Shown one piece after another: positions 1 through 7,500 of a stretch of DNA of 20,048 bases (the first letter of the stretch is position 1; each line of letters starts with the position of its first letter). Position numbers and translations under genes: made by a program. Where the stretch lies: positions 1-20,048 of IMG/VR virus record IMGVR_UViG_3300027793_000345. The stretch is one strand, 5' to 3'. The notes below the pieces were generated by a model. The model had not been told where the DNA came from. It saw only the letters and a program-made list of their open reading frames with translations, and did no database searches. This DNA comes from a virus.

Positions 1-168
1 CACCTGAGAACACGACACTTGCGAGTGACGACGCTGGCTGCACAGGCCAACGACGCACACCGGACGACAGCGCGAGGGGGGGGTACGGGGGGAAAGTGGC
101 GAGCCAAGACTCGTCAATCGACCCCCTCGAATCTCCGGAACAAATCTCAGGGGGTATACGGAGTGAAC
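1..168. other. Leader region before the plus-strand genes, no gene called
   Basis: This stretch holds two runs of G (about 75-82 and 87-92) and open frames that I regard as chance. One could start at a GTG near 96, but it overlaps the better-supported gene at 169 in another frame. A ribosome binding site for that gene lies at about 160-163. I see no convincing -35/-10 pair, phage-type promoter or hairpin. The end of an upstream gene may lie at the extreme left edge, but too little is visible to say. Confidence 0.4.
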
Positions 169-366
169 ATGAGCAACGCAGCGATGTTCTTGCAAGGCGA
201 GCCGCCAGACGAGTCGGTGCAGATGACACTGACCATCAGGCGGGCGGGGCAGCCGGACGAGGTGGTGAAGGTTCCGTACTGCATGGCAGTTCTGGTGTAC
301 AGCATGTGTGCGCGTGGTGACGACTACTGCGTGTTGGAGAACATCAATCGCGACGATGGCAACTGA
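169..366 (+). CDS. Small unknown phage protein (65 aa)
   Basis: The function is not recognised. The ATG at 169 was chosen because GGAG lies five bases upstream and the protein then starts MSNAAMF; an upstream TTG in the same frame would add a low-complexity Arg/Gly/Thr-rich leader that looks non-coding. The protein reads as a short beta-rich domain (about residues 19-35, TLTIRRAGQPDEVVKV) followed by a hydrophobic helix with two cysteines (residues 37-48, YCMAVLVYSMCA) and an acidic end. Its last 11 bases overlap the next plus-strand gene, suggesting a two-gene unit. It lies on the strand opposite to the virion operon, so it belongs to a different transcription unit. Confidence 0.6.
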   Translation: MSNAAMFLQGEPPDESVQMTLTIRRAGQPDEVVKVPYCMAVLVYSMCARGDDYCVLENINRDDGN

Positions 367-631
367 CTTCACCTGGCACCCCGCGACTGACCCGTACATC
401 GACGCTGTTGGCTTCTGGGGGCGTCTGACGGGCGTGGTGTACAAGACGGGGTTCTGGCGGGTGTATGACCAGAAACGTCTGTACGCACGCGGGAGGGGCG
501 GGCGTGAGGGGTGTGAGAGTGCGCTGCGGAAGATTGTGAAGGCGCGGTATGCGAAGGGGCGTGTGGTGGTGTTGAGTGCAGAGAAGGTGGCAGAGCGGGT
601 TGCACTCGTGCGGAAGATGCTGGACGGCTAA
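356..631 (+). CDS. Small basic unknown phage protein (91 aa)
   Basis: The function is not recognised. The start at 356 (MATDFTW) overlaps the end of the preceding gene by 11 bases, fitting translational coupling; an earlier in-frame start at 308 would lie wholly inside that gene. The first 45 residues are rich in aromatics (Trp, Tyr, Phe), and the rest is strongly basic with a helical C-terminus (about residues 60-91). The charge would allow nucleic acid binding, but no known motif is seen. Its stop codon at 629-631 overlaps the stop codon of the convergent minus-strand gene, so the two opposing units meet with no spacer. Confidence 0.6.
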   Translation: MATDFTWHPATDPYIDAVGFWGRLTGVVYKTGFWRVYDQKRLYARGRGGREGCESALRKIVKARYAKGRVVVLSAEKVAERVALVRKMLDG

Positions 632-640
632 TGCTTGTCC
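622..640. terminator. Weak hairpin over the convergent stop codons
   Basis: GGAC at 622-625 pairs with GTCC at 637-640. GC at 627-628 can pair with GC at 633-634 around a TAAT loop, with a G-T pair and one bulge between. The hairpin sits exactly on the overlapping stops of two converging genes, where a two-way terminator would be useful. The stem is short and no T-run follows on either strand, so this is a weak candidate and may be chance. Confidence 0.2.
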
Positions 641-900
641 TTCGCCCGCCAGAAGTCCTGCGTGATGACTTCCATGAGTGCCAGCACGCCGTCGCGCGTC
701 ATGCTTGACTGCTGAATCACGAGGTCTGGCGTGGTCAGGGTGTGGGTGGCATCGCTGACGCGGATGCGGATGAGCCACATGTCATCTTCGTTGTCCAGCG
801 CGTGAAAGGCGTAGTACAGGCTGTACTTGCCCTCGCAGGCGTAGATGGCGTTCTTGATGGCGTTCTTGGTGGTCGAGTGCATGTACAACGTCACGCGCAC
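628..900 (-). CDS. Small unknown phage protein (about 90 aa)
   Basis: The function is not recognised. The start is uncertain. A GTG at 900 lies one base after the stop of the preceding 32-aa gene. A second GTG at 894 has GAGG five bases upstream. The first ATG is at 882. The GTG starts keep the beta-like opening VRVTLYMHS, which seems natural. The body has a helix (KNAIKNAIYACEG), a central strand-rich part (about residues 25-50, with MWLIRIRVSD) and a C-terminal helix ending WRAKDKH. It is the last gene of the long minus-strand run, and its stop overlaps that of the plus-strand gene ending at 631. Confidence 0.55.
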   Translation of the reverse strand: MRVTLYMHSTTKNAIKNAIYACEGKYSLYYAFHALDNEDDMWLIRIRVSDATHTLTTPDLVIQQSSMTRDGVLALMEVITQDFWRAKDKH

Positions 901-901
901 C

Positions 902-1000
902 TCAATTCGGGCTGATGTAGGGGTTGTCTGCCACGAGGTCGTCAAAGTCGGGTGAGCAGAGGTCGTCAGGGAACATGGGTTCGATGGACGGCCACGCCAT
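902..1000 (-). CDS. Very short acidic ORF (32 aa)
   Basis: This short frame starts at an ATG at 1000 and encodes an acidic, proline-containing peptide that begins MAWPSIEPMFPDD and ends DNPYISPN. It has a good ribosome binding site, AAGGGGGTG, four bases before the ATG. It fills the gap between the methyltransferase stop (14 bases upstream) and the next gene, whose candidate GTG start lies one base after its stop. Position, ribosome binding site and the stop-start contact with the next gene support a real small gene. No family is recognised. It could also act as a leader peptide coupling translation of the gene after it. Confidence 0.5.
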   Translation of the reverse strand: MAWPSIEPMFPDDLCSPDFDDLVADNPYISPN

Positions 1001-1004
1001 GCGT

Positions 1005-1013
1005 CACCCCCTT
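1005..1013 (-). promoter_or_regulatory. Ribosome binding site AAGGGGGTG for the 32-aa ORF
   Basis: On the minus strand AAGGGGGTG stands four bases before the ATG at 1000 and directly after the methyltransferase stop codon. It is the main reason for calling the 32-aa ORF. Confidence 0.55.
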
Positions 1014-1014
1014 G

Positions 1015-1665
1015 CTACGCCACTGCCTGCTTCCTGTCCGCCAACGCCTTCTCAATCCGCTGCTTCGCAATCTCGCAGTACGCGGGGTCCAGTTCGATGC
1101 CGATGAACTTGCGGCCAGTCTTCACGCAGGCGACGCCCGTGGTTCCGCTGCCCATGAATGGGTCGAGGATGGTTTCGCCTTTTACCAGCGATATGCACCA
1201 CTCCATCAGCGCAATTGGCTTTTGCGTCGGGTGAACACGCTTGATGCCTCGACCATCGGCGTTGACTGCGCCGCCATGCATTAGACGCTTGATCTTGTAC
1301 CTCGTGCGTTTGCTGGTCCATGCCAACTCAAACGGGCTTCCCAGAATCCGATCTGCTCGCTCGTTTGTTCGCTTGTCCCAGCACAACCACCCGCCAGCGG
1401 GGAGGCGGTGAGCAAAGTTGTTGCCGCCCCATATGACCGTTTCCTTCGACAGTGACAGCAACGGCGTTGGATCGAACTCTTTGGAATCCCCGGCAATGAC
1501 ACCACTAAACCGCGCGTTTTGATACCTTGATGCCTCGTAATTGATGCCATACGGCGGGTCCGTCACCACCGCGTCCACCTTGCCAATGTGCGGCAGGATT
1601 TCGAGGCAGTCACCGCAGTAGAGCGTTACGTCGTCGGTTTGGAAGTAGGGAACGGGGGTCGTCAT
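1015..1665 (-). CDS. DNA methyltransferase (adenine-N6 or cytosine-N4 type)
   Basis: Transfers a methyl group from S-adenosylmethionine to an exocyclic amino group in DNA. The 216-aa protein carries the catalytic motif DPPYG at residues 36-40 near the N-terminus, HPTQKP at 145-150, and the SAM-binding DPFMGSGTT at 168-176 followed by FIGIELD (187-193). Catalytic motif first and SAM motif last is the beta-class order of the N6/N4 family. The region between, where the specificity region should lie, is short, so target recognition is probably compact. The ATG at 1665 forms an ATGA overlap with the phosphoesterase stop; an upstream in-frame start would run far into that gene. No restriction endonuclease is visible nearby, so it looks solitary. 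A likely role is protection against host restriction or marking phage DNA (inference). The target sequence and the methylated base cannot be read from the sequence. Confidence 0.92.
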   Translation of the reverse strand: MTTPVPYFQTDDVTLYCGDCLEILPHIGKVDAVVTDPPYGINYEASRYQNARFSGVIAGDSKEFDPTPLLSLSKETVIWGGNNFAHRLPAGGWLCWDKRTNERADRILGSPFELAWTSKRTRYKIKRLMHGGAVNADGRGIKRVHPTQKPIALMEWCISLVKGETILDPFMGSGTTGVACVKTGRKFIGIELDPAYCEIAKQRIEKALADRKQAVA

Positions 1666-2435
1666 ACGGGCATCATCCTCACTTCTGCTGACCAGTTCTT
1701 GCCGTGATTCCTTGACAGTCGCTCGTGCTTTGTCTCTGCCAGCAGCACGGCGGGTGCCCACTGGCTCGTGTCAATGCGTGCAGCCCACTCGGGCTTGAGC
1801 GGGCCGATGGTGCCCACGTTCGCGTACCACCACGGGAGCGGTATCTTGCGTGTACGCAAACAGCGCGTGACCGCCTCGGGACGGTGGGTGTGGGCGCGGA
1901 CAAACAAGCGGTGTGCAAACTCGCCTGTCATGTTGTTTGTTTGCAGGGCCTCGGTCTCGCCGCTGTTCACCCCTGCGTCGTAGCCGTGCGAGAAGACAAC
2001 CTGCCCCACGCTGTACGTGCCACGGGCCGACTTGATATAGGGCACTTGATGCCAGCGCAGGAACTCGTGCCCCCACTCTGACTTGTTCCAATGCACAAGG
2101 CTGCGCAATCGCTTGGGGACGCGGCGTGCGTCTGGTCGCTGAAGGTTGTCGTCGTGGTTGCCAAGCACCCACACGAACTGCGTGGTGTCTGGGCACGCCT
2201 TGCGTACTCGTTCACTAGTCGCAGCCGCAGCTTCGTACTCATCTCTCTGGTCGTGGTCGAACTCGTTGCTGTCATGGACTGTGCCGCCGACAGCCTCGAA
2301 GCGGTCGCCAAGGTGAACCACAATGTCGGGTTTCCACTCGGCGATGCGTTCGAGCAGCCAGCGAATGTGCCGCTCGGGTGTGAAAGGCGCGTGTTCGCAG
2401 CCATAGGCCAAGACGCGGACGGTTCGTGCGGCCAT
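1662..2435 (-). CDS. Calcineurin-like metallophosphoesterase
   Basis: This 257-aa protein shows the metallophosphoesterase blocks in order: GCEH (12-15), HLGDRFE (41-47), LGNHDD (91-96), FSHG (148-151, His150) and AHTH (181-184). The family hydrolyses phosphate mono- or diesters with two metal ions. The first block is normally D-x-H; here the Asp position reads Cys13 while His15 is kept, so one metal ligand may be altered. Phage members of the family are often annotated as phosphoesterases or possible nucleases; the substrate here is unknown. The start at 2435 has AAGGGA five bases upstream. It follows the large terminase after 28 bases and overlaps the methyltransferase start by ATGA, so the two are probably co-translated. 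Confidence 0.85.
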   Translation of the reverse strand: MAARTVRVLAYGCEHAPFTPERHIRWLLERIAEWKPDIVVHLGDRFEAVGGTVHDSNEFDHDQRDEYEAAAATSERVRKACPDTTQFVWVLGNHDDNLQRPDARRVPKRLRSLVHWNKSEWGHEFLRWHQVPYIKSARGTYSVGQVVFSHGYDAGVNSGETEALQTNNMTGEFAHRLFVRAHTHRPEAVTRCLRTRKIPLPWWYANVGTIGPLKPEWAARIDTSQWAPAVLLAETKHERLSRNHGKNWSAEVRMMPV

Positions 2436-2440
2436 GCACT

Positions 2441-2446
2441 TCCCTT
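2441..2446 (-). promoter_or_regulatory. Ribosome binding site AAGGGA before the metallophosphoesterase
   Basis: AAGGGA lies five bases before the ATG at 2435 in the 28-base gap after the large terminase gene. This gap is one of the few true spacers in the minus-strand run. It is AT-rich and holds a second stop (TAG) two codons after the terminase TAA. I see no promoter or terminator in it. Confidence 0.6.
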
Positions 2447-2463
2447 GTTAGTGTTTGCTAAGT

Positions 2464-4248
2464 TTAGAAGTTACGCAGTGCCGTTGTCAACGGTTTCTGC
2501 TTCTTTCCCCACAACTCAGCCTGATATTTCACGCGATCCTGACGCAGTTGCTCCATCTCGCGGTCCTGCGTCTTGCGCTTCATCTGTGCAGTCTCAAGCC
2601 GGTTCACGGACGACAACGCTTCGCACATCATGGCGAGCGAGTCAATGGCACCGTCTTCGCCAAGGCAGTTGCGGTCGCGGGTGAGGTTGACAATCTGGAA
2701 CTGGATGTTGTTGTGCGGGTCGTCAAGGTCAGTCACCTTGATAGCCTCGCGGTCAAACACCACGCGGTGCGCGCCAAACAGCGGCTCAAGCACGCTCAGG
2801 ATGCGTTCTTCCTTGCGTGTGACGTTGCGGACGGGCGTGACCGTGCAGGACCAGCCATCGGGGTAATCAGCGTGCTGGCCGGGTTCCAGACGCAAGCGAC
2901 GCATGATGCGTTCGAGCGTCTGTTGGCAGGTGCCTGCAATGTCGATGTTCGTCTCAAACACCAACTCGCGGACGTGGTATTCACGGCACGCAAGCACGAC
3001 AGGTTCGAGTGCAGCCTCGTCAAACCCACCCGGAAGGCCCGTGCATTTCTGGACGAAGATCATGCCGCCAGCCGAGCAGCCGATGGAGAAACCCGACTTG
3101 TCCGTACCACGGCCTGCGGGGTCAAGGGCAGCCACGCGGCGCGTCGCAGGCCCCCATTGCGTGTCGATGTAGACTGGCCCGTACAGCCCGTCACCTTCAA
3201 AGCCCATGCACTCGATGTCGAGCTTGGTGCTTCCGTTGTGGTTGTTCTTGCCGTAGGACAGGGTGAGAGGCAGCAACTTCCCAGCAGGCGGGCGGGGCAC
3301 GTCGTAGATAATGAGGTCTTCAAGGCGAAGCGGGTACTTCACCATGTCCTGAATCTGGACGGCCATCATCATTTCGAGCAGCCAGTTACGCCGACCGGCT
3401 GCACGCTTTACGGCGATCTGCTGCGGGCCGAATCGCTCAGGGCACACGGGTTCGCCAGGCTTGGCTTCGCCACGGTCCACCTTGTCACGCAGGAACGGGG
3501 CGAGGTTGAGCGTTGGCTCATCGTCGTTGGGGTAGGCGATGGGCACGCCGATGATTTGAAACCCACGCTTGCGGTACTCAAGCACAAGAGATTGCTCGTG
3601 CTTTGGGGTCTGACTCGCCAGAATCTTGAGCGGGTCCACGCGCGGGCGCGCTTTGTTTTCATCCTCGTTGCCGTACAGGATGTTGGTGAACTCGGTCGTC
3701 AGGTTGCGCAGACGCTCACGCGCTTCGATAGTCTCGCACGTCCCCTTGGTTTCAATGTCGTCGGGGTAGATGGTGTGGGCGCGGTTACCTTCAAGCTGAC
3801 CACCGATGCCCAGAATGACGAACGACGGCTGGCGGTTGATGTCGCAGCCATGCACGTCAAACGAAAGCATGTTGTCACGCTGGCCCTTGCGCGGGCGCAG
3901 GTGACGAAGGAACGAGCAGCGGTCAAGGGCCGACCGAATGGCGTGTCCCGACTTCTTTGCGTCCTTCTCACTCTGGCTGATGATGAGGGCCTTGCGGTTG
4001 TTGTCGCGGAAGACCTCATGCAGCGAGTTGACGATGGTGATGCCGGTTGACTTGCCGCCACCACGGAACATCAGGCCGCAACGAAGGATGACATCTTTGG
4101 CCGGGTCGTAACCGTCGATGGCTGTCATCCAGTCGAAGAACGAATCCTCAACCCATGTCAGCGCGTTCAGCGGCCAACCCATTTCCTCCCACACCGCGCG
4201 TCGAAAGTACGACGGCGAGTGGAACAGTTGCTCAACGTCCCATTGCAT
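2464..4248 (-). CDS. terL: Large terminase subunit, T7 gp19-like
   Basis: The packaging motor: an ATPase that pumps DNA into the procapsid and a nuclease that cuts the concatemer. The 594-aa protein has the Walker A loop FRGGGKST (61-68), the T7-type segment GIGGQLEGNRAHTIYPDDIE (147-166) with the acidic Walker B pair, and a nuclease domain starting ALDPAGRGTDKSG (374-386), with FETN (431-434) and a late acidic GEDGAID (530-536) as further candidate metal ligands. Length is close to T7 gp19 (586 aa). The start MQWDVEQL at 4248 was chosen because it overlaps the small-terminase end by only 17 bases; a start at 4350 would run 119 bases into it. A long open frame on the opposite strand is a codon-bias artefact. 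Confidence 0.95.
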   Translation of the reverse strand: MQWDVEQLFHSPSYFRRAVWEEMGWPLNALTWVEDSFFDWMTAIDGYDPAKDVILRCGLMFRGGGKSTGITIVNSLHEVFRDNNRKALIISQSEKDAKKSGHAIRSALDRCSFLRHLRPRKGQRDNMLSFDVHGCDINRQPSFVILGIGGQLEGNRAHTIYPDDIETKGTCETIEARERLRNLTTEFTNILYGNEDENKARPRVDPLKILASQTPKHEQSLVLEYRKRGFQIIGVPIAYPNDDEPTLNLAPFLRDKVDRGEAKPGEPVCPERFGPQQIAVKRAAGRRNWLLEMMMAVQIQDMVKYPLRLEDLIIYDVPRPPAGKLLPLTLSYGKNNHNGSTKLDIECMGFEGDGLYGPVYIDTQWGPATRRVAALDPAGRGTDKSGFSIGCSAGGMIFVQKCTGLPGGFDEAALEPVVLACREYHVRELVFETNIDIAGTCQQTLERIMRRLRLEPGQHADYPDGWSCTVTPVRNVTRKEERILSVLEPLFGAHRVVFDREAIKVTDLDDPHNNIQFQIVNLTRDRNCLGEDGAIDSLAMMCEALSSVNRLETAQMKRKTQDREMEQLRQDRVKYQAELWGKKQKPLTTALRNF

Positions 4249-4558
4249 CTTTGATCTTGGCGATAAGCGGACCAGCCATGTCGTCGTCTTCGACGGGCTT
4301 GCTTGCTGGCAGTTCGCCAGCCTTCTTCTGCACGTTGGCAAGTTGCGCAAGGATGGTGTTCCCCGCGTCCAGCGTGATTTCGTTGTTCTTGAGGTGCGAG
4401 GCCATGACCTCGAAATACTTCGCGTCAGCCGTCACCTTGACCGTGCCGCCTTGACCGTCAGGCACGACGCGACCATTCTCAAGAATGTCCATGAGTGCGC
4501 GGTGAAAGCCGTTGAGTAGTTGCGTGCCGTTGTAGTTGCGGGGTGCTTGGTCATTCAT
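4232..4558 (-). CDS. Probable small terminase subunit, T7 gp18-like
   Basis: Recognises phage DNA and hands it to the large subunit. The 108-aa protein sits directly upstream of the large terminase, as in T7, and has a similar small size. It begins with a helical part (about residues 13-30), then an alternating segment with KVTADAKYFEVMASHLKNNE (41-60). That segment recalls the pattern of an Ala/Asp helix followed by a 'xxFLKxN' turn that I know from small terminases of T7-like phages. The C-terminus is Ala/Lys-rich and acidic. No catalytic motif is expected. It overlaps the gp16-like gene by ATGA and the large terminase by 17 bases. The call rests on position and pattern more than on a diagnostic motif. 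Confidence 0.65.
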   Translation of the reverse strand: MNDQAPRNYNGTQLLNGFHRALMDILENGRVVPDGQGGTVKVTADAKYFEVMASHLKNNEITLDAGNTILAQLANVQKKAGELPASKPVEDDDMAGPLIAKIKDAMGR

Positions 4559-7500
4559 CGTTCACGCTCCGGCAGAACGTCCTTGGCGATGTAGTTCATG
4601 GCATCACGCACGCCAAAGACGTTGGGGACAAAGGCAGCGTTGATGCCCGTGCGGACGTGCTGAGAGGTAAAGTCGAGTTCACTGTCAAAGGGCGTGCGGA
4701 ACGCCTCGACCGTGCCGATGGCGTTCTTGGCCCAGTCCAGTGTGGGGTTGCCGGTCAGAATGGCGATAGCACCGTTGTCGGCACCCAGCCCACTGACGCG
4801 GTTGACAGAGAACGGGGCTTTGTAACCGGCAGAAGCAGCGGCGAAGTCCACGCCCATCGGGAGCAAACTGGACCACGTAGCGCGGCCAAAGCCTGCCAGA
4901 GCGAGGTTGCGAGTGCTGAATCGTTCCTCTGCGACCTTGTTTGGGTCGCCACCAAAGAGTGCAGCTGTCGAGACAGCGAAGCCGCCCATGATGATTGCCT
5001 GCATCACGCCAAGGGCACTGCTAATAGCCATGCGGCTGAAAGCCAGCCCAGCGTCACCGCGGGCCATTGTGTCCGCGTGGAAGGCAAGTTGCGTCTCAGC
5101 TGCACGCAGACCGAACTTGCGGAACTGGAGCAGCAATCGGCCCCACATCGTGTCGGCCCACATCGGCAGCGAAGTCGGGTCGGTGATGTTCATCGCACGA
5201 CGGACGTTCCGCTTGATTGCTTGGTCGTAGACGACGCGGGCTTCAAGGTCCGTCCATTCCTGCGTGTTGGGATACCAAGCCTCGCCTGTTTCATCCACGC
5301 GAAGCGCGTGCTTCTTAATCTGATTGGACACACGCTTCCATTCGGCTTGGTCCATGCCAAGTTCGCGGAGTTGTGCAGCCGTGGGCACCTTGTCGTTGAC
5401 GGCCATCTTCACTGTCGCGTCGATGTATCCCGCGCCCGCGACAAGCTCACCAACGTCCTGCGTCCACCGCTGGGCTGAGAACGTCGCACCGAACTGTGCG
5501 CCACGTGCCGACACGTCTTGCAGCTTGGCAAGCAGTTGGTCAATCTTGGCGTTGCTGTCAGCAACCTGCCGGATAGGGCCACTGTTGAACGCCGATGTGC
5601 CGATGCCCAAATCCTGCGTGAGATACGCGAGCAGGTGCAGGCCCTCAACGTCGCCCTTCTTGGCGCGGTTGAGCATGTTCACAAGCTCGGGAATCTGCGC
5701 GAGGATGCTGGTATGCCCAAACTCAGCCGTGGCACGGATGATGTCAGTGGCGTTCACCGCACCCATCGTCGGCGTGGACAGCAGACGCATGTACTGCGCG
5801 TTGATGTTTGCTTGTGCCAGTGCCATTGCCCGGCGTGATGACAGGCTCTTGGCTTCCATCGTGGGAATGCCCATCATCTTCTTCGCAGCCCACTCGATGC
5901 GTTGCACGTTGGCTGAGTCACGCACGCCGTTTTCGGCGTAGACCTCGTTGATGCGGGCAACCATCTCTTGCAGGTTGCCAAAGCCTTCGCGACCAGTGCG
6001 GGCAGACCACACGCGCGAGACTTCCGCCATAGCAGCCGCACCAATCAGGTTGCTGGCTTCGCTGGCGAACAGGCGGCGAGGGTCGTTGTCAAGCCGGTCC
6101 TCGATGCTGTAGGTCGTGCCGTCAGCAAACGTGTGGACGTAGGTTTCGTCCAGCGGGGCGCGGGTGCGAAGCGACGTGGTTGCCGCTTGCTCGTCGTCAG
6201 CAAGCACGCGGGCCGCAAGGCTCTTGACTTCTTCGGGTGTAGCGTCCGGGAAGACTTCACGCACGAGGCGGCGGAACTCGTCACGCGACATGCCTACACC
6301 GCCAATGGCGTTGTTGAGGTCGTTCTGCGTGCCACCATTCTCGATGATTCGCTTGGCGATGAGGTTGGCGAGTTTGCGACCACGCTGGGGATTGGCCTTC
6401 TGTGCATCCGTCAAGTCAAGGTCGCGATAGACGGCTTCCGTCCACGCTTCCTCAAGACGGTTGCGCCACTCGCTGCCGTAGCGAGCTTTGAAGTCCACAA
6501 TGTCTTGGTCGATGATGGGGCGGTTGTACGAGCGGGGCACGCGGTAGGGCTTGGCCTTGGTAGCCTCTGCCACTTCCTTCGCGCGCGGTACGTTGTGGGC
6601 CACGGCGTAGTCAAGCAGGTCGCGGTAGGACTTATTGACGGACTCGGCAGCCTCACGCAGAATCTTCGTCTTCGGCGAGTTGTCGATTGCGCCACGGCTA
6701 AAGCGGCGAATCTCCTTGACGACGGCCTCACCGAACTGCACGAAGGACACAGGCTTCTCGCCATCGGCGTTTGCCTGCTTTACGTATGCGTCGTACTTGG
6801 TCGTCAGCGTGACTTCGTGCGGGGTCGTGTACGCGCGAACCGCGTCTTCAACTTGTGACACCGCACCGTACTGGGCGTACCCGTCAGCCTTCGGCACCAC
6901 GTCGGTGTTGAGCATGTTGCCCAGCAGACGCACTTCCGCAACGTCCTCACGACCAACCATAGCGGCGTTGCTGAATCGCATCGCACCAAGGTCCACGTTC
7001 TTGAGCGGACCAGCACGCATGAATGCGGGCAGGGGGATGTTCGAGATGCGAGAGTCGGTGATGTTGTGCAGGTAGATGCCTGCGTTCACGTCCTTGTTGG
7101 CGAACAGCGGGTTGCCGCCTGGCTGCTGGGCAGTGCCGGGGGACGTGCTACCCGGACGCATTGCCTGGGTCGTTGCTGCGTCGAGGAAAGCCTTTGGCGG
7201 AAGCGGCATGGTTGCCTCTTTGTCGCCGTATCGGAGTTCAACAAACGGGTCAAATCGAATCTCAACCGGCTTGTCGCTTGTGCCGCCCTTTCGCTTCTTG
7301 GCAAACGCTTTGATCCTGTCGCGAACCTTGATTCCATGCTCACGAACAGTTTGCTCGTCCGCACCTGTGACTTCCATAAGCCACTTGGCGTAGTCTGCAT
7401 CACGCTTGCTCGGGTTCTTTTGAGCAAGGATGTAGCCCGCACGGTCGATGTCGCTGGCAAAGTTGATCGTGAATTTGTTCTCACCAACTGAGTAGCGCGG

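Noticed and set aside
69-98. G-runs that might form a quadruplex or mark a genome end
   Set aside because: Two runs of six to eight G separated by TAC are not enough for a standard four-run quadruplex, and no terminal repeat can be tested inside the window.
96-320. Plus-strand frame starting at a GTG after GGGGGGAAA
   Set aside because: The upstream G-run could act as a ribosome site, but the frame overlaps the better-supported 65-aa gene through most of its length and becomes Arg/Gly-rich after about 25 residues.
344-778. 144-codon minus-strand frame across the convergent junction
   Set aside because: The His/Pro/Arg-rich product is a shadow of two small genes on opposite strands that have better starts and composition.
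2455-4050. 531-codon open frame on the plus strand opposite the large terminase
   Set aside because: It lies entirely antisense to a gene with clear Walker and nuclease motifs. Its protein has no recognisable motif, and its length follows from codon bias in GC-rich DNA.
4543-5478. 311-codon plus-strand frame opposite the gp16-like gene
   Set aside because: It overlaps a long confirmed minus-strand gene, has no ribosome binding site noted and no domain pattern.
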